DNA of 64,000 bases. Source: Paracamarosporium sp. OC-R06-R3. Taxonomy: Eukaryota > Ascomycota > Dothideomycetes > Pleosporales > Didymosphaeriaceae. The notes beneath the pieces were generated by a model that saw nothing but the letters and a program-made list of their open reading frames with translations, made no database searches and was not told the DNA's origin. A program made the position numbers and the translations under genes. Each line of letters starts with the position of its first letter. The stretch's first letter is position 1. Positions 59,977 through 64,000 of this stretch are shown here, in pieces. Location: assembly GCA_019828545.1 (NCBI GenBank), contig JACVRA010000023.1, positions 62,001 through 126,000 of the forward strand, written 5' to 3'.

Positions 59977-61590
59977 ATGGCTTTCCAACCATGGCAGCGC
60001 ATTCCCGGCAGGGTTTTGATGTTCCTCATCAATGCCTTTATTTTCATCGCACTAATCTTCGAGGGATATAATCAAGGTGTTTTGGGCACCGTTTCTGGCA
60101 CTCCAGGCTTCATCGACACCATGAACATCGGCGCTGATGGCGTAGTAACGGATTCGACTAAGCAGGGAGGTCTCTCTGCAGCATATTATTTCGGTGCCAT
60201 GTTTGGAGCCTTCATCGGTGGTTGGGTCGGGGACAAGTACGGCAGAAAAGTTGGAGTCTTCGCTGGTGCATGGCAGGGCGTGCTTGGAGGAGCGCTGCAA
60301 GCCGGCAGTATCAACTCCAACATGTTCATCTGCGCCCGAGTCATCACTGGTCTTGGAATGGGTTTTGTCATGGCTATCGTTCCTCCATGGGTCTCAGAGT
60401 TGTCTCAGGCGCACGACCGCGGTTCCAACTTTTCGTTCATTTTTGTCGCCAACTTCCTCGGAATCACGATCGCGAACTGGTTGAATTTCGGCGTACGAAA
60501 TTCAGCCATTGAATTCAGGTGGCGTTTCCCGCTCGGGTTTATGTGCATTCCGGTCTTCATCGTCGCCGTGACGGTGTTGGCTGCACCCGAATCACCGAGG
60601 TGGCTGATGGCGCATGATCGACGCGACGAGGCTGTTCAGATTCTGTGCAAAGTACGAGGCGATATTGATCCCTCTGATCCTTCGATCAAGGAAGAACTCG
60701 AGCATCTGCATGCCATCGTGGAAGCTTCCAAGCATCCGAGGAACAGCTACGTCAATCTAGCTTTGGGTGGGCGACAATCAGGCGTGTTGCATCTTGGTCG
60801 GCGTGCAATCCTCGGCTTTGCATTACAACAGATCCAGCAGTGGTCCGGGATCATCGCTGTCGTCACTTGGAGCAGTAAACTGTTCTCATTAGCAGGCTTC
60901 GACGAATTCAAGTCCCTGTGGATGGGTGGCCTGGTAAATACTTTGGGAATATTTGGAACAGCAGCGGCAGGCTTGATCATCGATCGCATTGGTCGCCGAA
61001 TGAGCTTGCTAGTGTCTTTCAATCTACAAGGTATTGCATTGTTCGTGGTTGCTGCTCTCATCAAATCTTCCGAGAACTTTGCGGAAAGCGATCCTGGCAT
61101 GTCAGAGCGCCTTGGCCAAGGGGCAGCCTCGTTCGTCTTCATCTACCTGTGGTTCTTCACCATGTTCAACATCGTTCCCTGCTGGCTCTATGGTACTGAA
61201 ATTTGGCCACAAGATGTCCGCGCCAAGGGGTACTCCTTCACTATCCTAGGTTGGGCAATCGGCTGCGGCATGACTACTTTCCTGATCCCTATCATGCTCT
61301 CTAAGATCGGATGGTATACATTCATCTTCTTTGGCATCATGAACGCCGTGGTGATCCCGTTAATCTACTTCTTCTACATCGAACCCGCAGGCCACAGCTT
61401 GGAGGAAGTAAACTTGTTGTTTACAAGCGACAGTCCTTTCGTCAAGCGCAACGTTGAGGAATACGAGAGACGAGTTGCCGCTGCGGGCGGGAACGCGGCT
61501 GTTGCTGCGCGCCGGCTTATGGAAGAGGTTGATGGTATTGTTACTCCTGATGATATAAAGATAGAGGAGCTGAAGGATGCGCATGCTTAG
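59977..61590 (+). CDS. MFS sugar porter, candidate levoglucosan transporter
   Basis: Intronless, 537 residues. Sugar-porter signatures are complete: GYNQGVLGTV in helix 1, GGWVGDKYGRKVG between helices 2 and 3, ARVITGLGMGF, PESPRWLMAHDRRDEA after helix 6, LQQIQQWSGI in helix 7 (the QQxxG-like sugar-binding site), GLIIDRIGRR, and WLYGTEIWPQDVRAKG before the last helices. About twelve transmembrane segments and a hydrophilic C-tail are predicted by eye. Sugar porters of this type carry mono- or disaccharides with protons across the plasma membrane. Its place next to the anhydrosugar kinase suggests levoglucosan or a related sugar as cargo; this is inferred from context. Confidence 0.9.
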   Translation: MAFQPWQRIPGRVLMFLINAFIFIALIFEGYNQGVLGTVSGTPGFIDTMNIGADGVVTDSTKQGGLSAAYYFGAMFGAFIGGWVGDKYGRKVGVFAGAWQGVLGGALQAGSINSNMFICARVITGLGMGFVMAIVPPWVSELSQAHDRGSNFSFIFVANFLGITIANWLNFGVRNSAIEFRWRFPLGFMCIPVFIVAVTVLAAPESPRWLMAHDRRDEAVQILCKVRGDIDPSDPSIKEELEHLHAIVEASKHPRNSYVNLALGGRQSGVLHLGRRAILGFALQQIQQWSGIIAVVTWSSKLFSLAGFDEFKSLWMGGLVNTLGIFGTAAAGLIIDRIGRRMSLLVSFNLQGIALFVVAALIKSSENFAESDPGMSERLGQGAASFVFIYLWFFTMFNIVPCWLYGTEIWPQDVRAKGYSFTILGWAIGCGMTTFLIPIMLSKIGWYTFIFFGIMNAVVIPLIYFFYIEPAGHSLEEVNLLFTSDSPFVKRNVEEYERRVAAAGGNAAVAARRLMEEVDGIVTPDDIKIEELKDAHA

Positions 61591-61854
61591 AGGATCGCGG
61601 AGCTTGCTCCTGTCTTTTGTACGATGTTAGGGTACTTCGCATACCGGAATCCGGCGATTCATACATGTAGTGTCTGTTGAAACAAATATCCACATGCTCA
61701 TCTTATTACAACAAAAGTCTTGCAAAAGGACATCACACACGCGTCAAAAGCTTTCACACCCATTCTCGCTCCTTGCTTTGAAAGGGCCAAGACGAAGGTA
61801 GTTACGTCGTAGGACTATGATCCTTTTACCAATCATGAGCGTATGCCTCTCCTG

Positions 61855-62574
61855 CTAGCCCGTCTTTTCTAATTCCTGCATATACTCCTCCGCATTCTTC
61901 TCTTCAACCGCATCAAGACCTAATCTTTCTCCCACTTCCCCCGCAAATATCTTCCCTACGTCCCTAACCTCGATGCCCTCAACACCCTCCCGCTCAAAGC
62001 TCGTCGTCCTCTTCCCCTCGAGCCCGCACGCCACAATGCGTCCAAACCACCACAAATCAGTGTTCACGTTCAATCCCACTCCATGACTGGTGATATTCCG
62101 GCGCATATGCACGCCAATGGCAGCGATCTTGTCATCGGGCGTTGTCCACACGCCCGTATGCTCCGTCGTCATTGCCTTTATGTTGTATCGCGCACATGTC
62201 GCTATCAGCGACTTCTCCAAAAGACACACATAATCTCTGGGCGTGAGTTTGTGCGTGCGCAGGTCGATGATGGGGTAGGCAACTAGTTGGCCCGGTCCAT
62301 GGAAGGTCGTCTGCCCTCCACGCAGCGCCTCGACGAACTCAGCTTGCCCACCGTTTCGCAGGTACTTCTGCTGCTCTGCAGAGACGGTGCCGATCTCTCG
62401 GCGGCCGCACGTGTATACCGGGTTGAACTCAGCCGTTATGATGTGTGGTGGTGGAGCGGGGAGGCTAGAAGGCGGCTTCGAAGCAAGGAAACGGGAGACG
62501 AGCGTTTCTTGCAGGGATTGGGCGGTGCGATACGAGATGGGGCGCGGAAAGTGGACGTGGATGAGGGGCCGCAT
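61855..62574 (-). CDS. LIP2: Lipoyl(octanoyl) transferase, mitochondrial
   Basis: Intronless, 239 residues. Signatures: FNPVYTCGRRE, EALRGGQTTFHGPGQLVAYP (the RGG-x2-T-x-H-x-P-G-Q motif), TEHTGVWTTPDDKIAAIGVH with the catalytic-site Lys, and ITSHGVGLNVNTDLWWFGRI. The usual thiol Cys is represented by ACGLEGKRTTS. It moves octanoate from acyl carrier protein to the lipoyl domains of glycine-cleavage H protein and 2-oxo-acid dehydrogenases in mitochondria, the first step of lipoate synthesis. It is slightly shorter than other fungal forms, and its N-terminus is basic (RPLIHVHFPRPISYR) but not a classical presequence; an upstream start is excluded by the short distance to the divergent POP7 gene. 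Confidence 0.9.
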   Translation of the reverse strand: MRPLIHVHFPRPISYRTAQSLQETLVSRFLASKPPSSLPAPPPHIITAEFNPVYTCGRREIGTVSAEQQKYLRNGGQAEFVEALRGGQTTFHGPGQLVAYPIIDLRTHKLTPRDYVCLLEKSLIATCARYNIKAMTTEHTGVWTTPDDKIAAIGVHMRRNITSHGVGLNVNTDLWWFGRIVACGLEGKRTTSFEREGVEGIEVRDVGKIFAGEVGERLGLDAVEEKNAEEYMQELEKTG

Positions 62575-62790
62575 CGGGCCAACGGTGAGCTGCTCAGCTT
62601 GGTATGGTCATGATGAAAGGCTCAAGTTCGGTGAAGCTTGAGAAGGGCACTGACGCTGTTGGAGCCGTCGGTTCGCGTTCCGAGCCGATATCGATAAGGA
62701 AACTTTGGACGCGTCGAGCGAGCCATCCAGCCGTCGCTTTTGCGCGTCACCACAATTGTCACGTTTCAAAGTTACGAGAAGAAGCACGTC
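62575..62790. promoter_or_regulatory. Bidirectional promoter of LIP2 and POP7
   Basis: 216 bp between divergent start codons of two conserved genes. No longer frame starts here. Sharing of control is inferred from spacing only. Confidence 0.55.
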
Positions 62791-63644
62791 ATGGGCAAGA
62801 AGAGGTCAAGCGACGGGAAAGAGAAGCCCTCTGGGCCAACTCAACATCGAGCCCCAAACGACACACCTTCAGGCGCACAAGCTCCCCTCTCTTCAAGCGC
62901 ACCTTCGGATTCATCACGGGACGCCAAAAAGCAGAAACACTTACATGGCGATCCCAAAGCATCTCATCAGGCTTCCTTTCGGAAACAGAAGCGCAAAAAG
63001 TTGCCAAAACTACCTCCCAGTACGTTAGCTTGTTCCTCAATCCCATGCGCGACTGGTACTGAAGGAATTTTGTAGACGCCTCCGTGTCGAAACGCCCACT
63101 CCACCGCCCTGCGATTCCTACGCCTTTCTCCTCCTCCGACCATCCAAAAATACTCTATATTTCACACTCGACACCCTTCATCCCGACCCTGAAACGCATC
63201 CGTAGCTTGCTCCTCGAGAGCTCCAAGCGACAAGCCCAATCACAAACCTCGCAGCTCTCTCGGAATCGACAACAAGGGCGGAACCGAAGACCACTCGAAC
63301 CGAATGGACGTCTTGCGCCCGGGGACGTGGAGCTGGACATTGCTGAAGCAGGGAAGGGTAAGGGCGAACGTGGAGGTGGAGAAGATGTCTATGTCAAGGC
63401 GACAGGGAGGGCGATCGAACGCGCATTAAAATTCGGTTTGCATTTCATGGGCGAGAGTGATTGCAGGGTGAGAATAGAAACGGGGAGCGTGATGGCGGTG
63501 GATGATATTGAGATACGCCACGACGAAAAGGAAAAAGTCGCAGAGGGTAACAATCAGGCAAAGGAAGGATCAAGAGACGATGACGTGCCTGAAACGAGGA
63601 TTAGAATGGTAAGCTCGGTCACGGTGACTATCGGGCTTAAGTGA
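62791..63644 (+). CDS. POP7: RNase P/MRP subunit Pop7/Rpp20 (Alba-like)
   Basis: Model: exons 62791-63019 and 63076-63644, 56-nt intron with GTACGT donor and TTGTAG acceptor, 265 residues. A basic Lys/Ser/Pro-rich N-terminus leads into the Alba-like core: HPKILYISHSTPFIPTLKRI, RSLLLESSKRQAQ, then VYVKATGRAIERALKFGLHF and MVSSVTVTIGLK at the C-terminus. An insert of about 60 residues, rich in Arg, Gly and Glu, widens the domain compared with the human form. Pop7 pairs with Pop6 on the RNase P and RNase MRP RNAs in the nucleus and nucleolus, used for pre-tRNA and rRNA maturation. The family match rests on the Alba core; I did not find other domains. Confidence 0.8.
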
Positions 63645-64000
63645 AGCTTTCCATGTCAAACAACGGGAGGATAAGAACAATTGAATTGGGAAGCGCATAC
63701 GACGAACGAGTTCACGAAAGATACCCCGGTTAGCATCTTGCACATCTTTTATAGAGGCACAAGGGAGCCGTCTGAAAAACAATTTTGTCGCCGAATGGCG
63801 GCAACGACACAGAACAATGGGGACCAATTTCAGTGTAAAGATAACAAAACCTAGGCTTGTTCGTTTTGTCCGTCACTGACGTTGGATCGACTAGACCTGC
63901 AATGTGTTCACGATACATTCATAACGATATGACTTCTCGATCCCATTCTTTATGTAAGAGATACTAGGCGACTCGCAAGCGCGTCAATCCAGGCATTGAA
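63645..64000. other. Downstream end of window
   Basis: 3' end of POP7 and AT-richer spacer. Small frames on the minus strand have no recognisable domain. Confidence 0.45.

Overview
The window is a 64-kb piece of nuclear DNA from a filamentous ascomycete, most likely a Dothideomycete of the Pleosporales type. Short introns (about 45-75 nt) with GTRNGT donors and CTAAC-like branch points, one gene per promoter, and a set of ascomycete orthologues (Ssz1, Kog1, PalI/Rim9, Tea1-type kelch protein, Zn2Cys6 regulator) point there. There are no rRNA or tRNA genes and no CRISPR. I placed all intron boundaries by eye and checked that every complete model keeps an integral reading frame; coordinates of spliced genes span start to stop codon, with exons given in the evidence. 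Region 1 (1-7.9 kb): a 5'-truncated gene for an I-PpoI-like His-Cys-box nuclease with an acidic repetitive N-terminus, a large disordered protein of unknown function, and an F-box/LRR protein. Region 2 (8.3-25 kb): a conserved housekeeping block with SSZ1 and RRP40 (divergent pair), cytosolic aspartyl-tRNA synthetase, the TORC1 subunit KOG1/raptor and a kelch/coiled-coil cell-end marker. Region 3 (25.9-33.6 kb): a giant ankyrin protein whose N-terminus looks like a nucleotidyltransferase fold, a possible single-pass membrane protein and a small PLDc_N membrane protein. Region 4 (33.6-41.3 kb): an accessory, gene-poor stretch with a gutted mitochondrial leucyl-tRNA synthetase copy, a frameshifted phosphotransferase remnant, a minisatellite, an intact FAD monooxygenase and a possible tiny secreted protein. 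Region 5 (41.3-47.4 kb): conserved again, with the pH-signalling membrane protein PalI/Rim9, ribosomal protein eS4 and aspartate-semialdehyde dehydrogenase. Region 6 (47.4-56 kb): 8.5 kb nearly devoid of recognisable genes except one unknown six-exon gene. Region 7 (56-61.6 kb): the most interesting unit, a probable levoglucosan-utilisation cluster made of an AnmK-family levoglucosan kinase, a divergently transcribed Zn2Cys6 regulator and a sugar-porter MFS transporter. The transporter would import the 1,6-anhydrosugar, the kinase would turn it into glucose 6-phosphate in one step and the regulator would switch both on. Region 8 (61.8-64 kb): the divergent housekeeping pair lipoyl(octanoyl)transferase and RNase P/MRP subunit Pop7.
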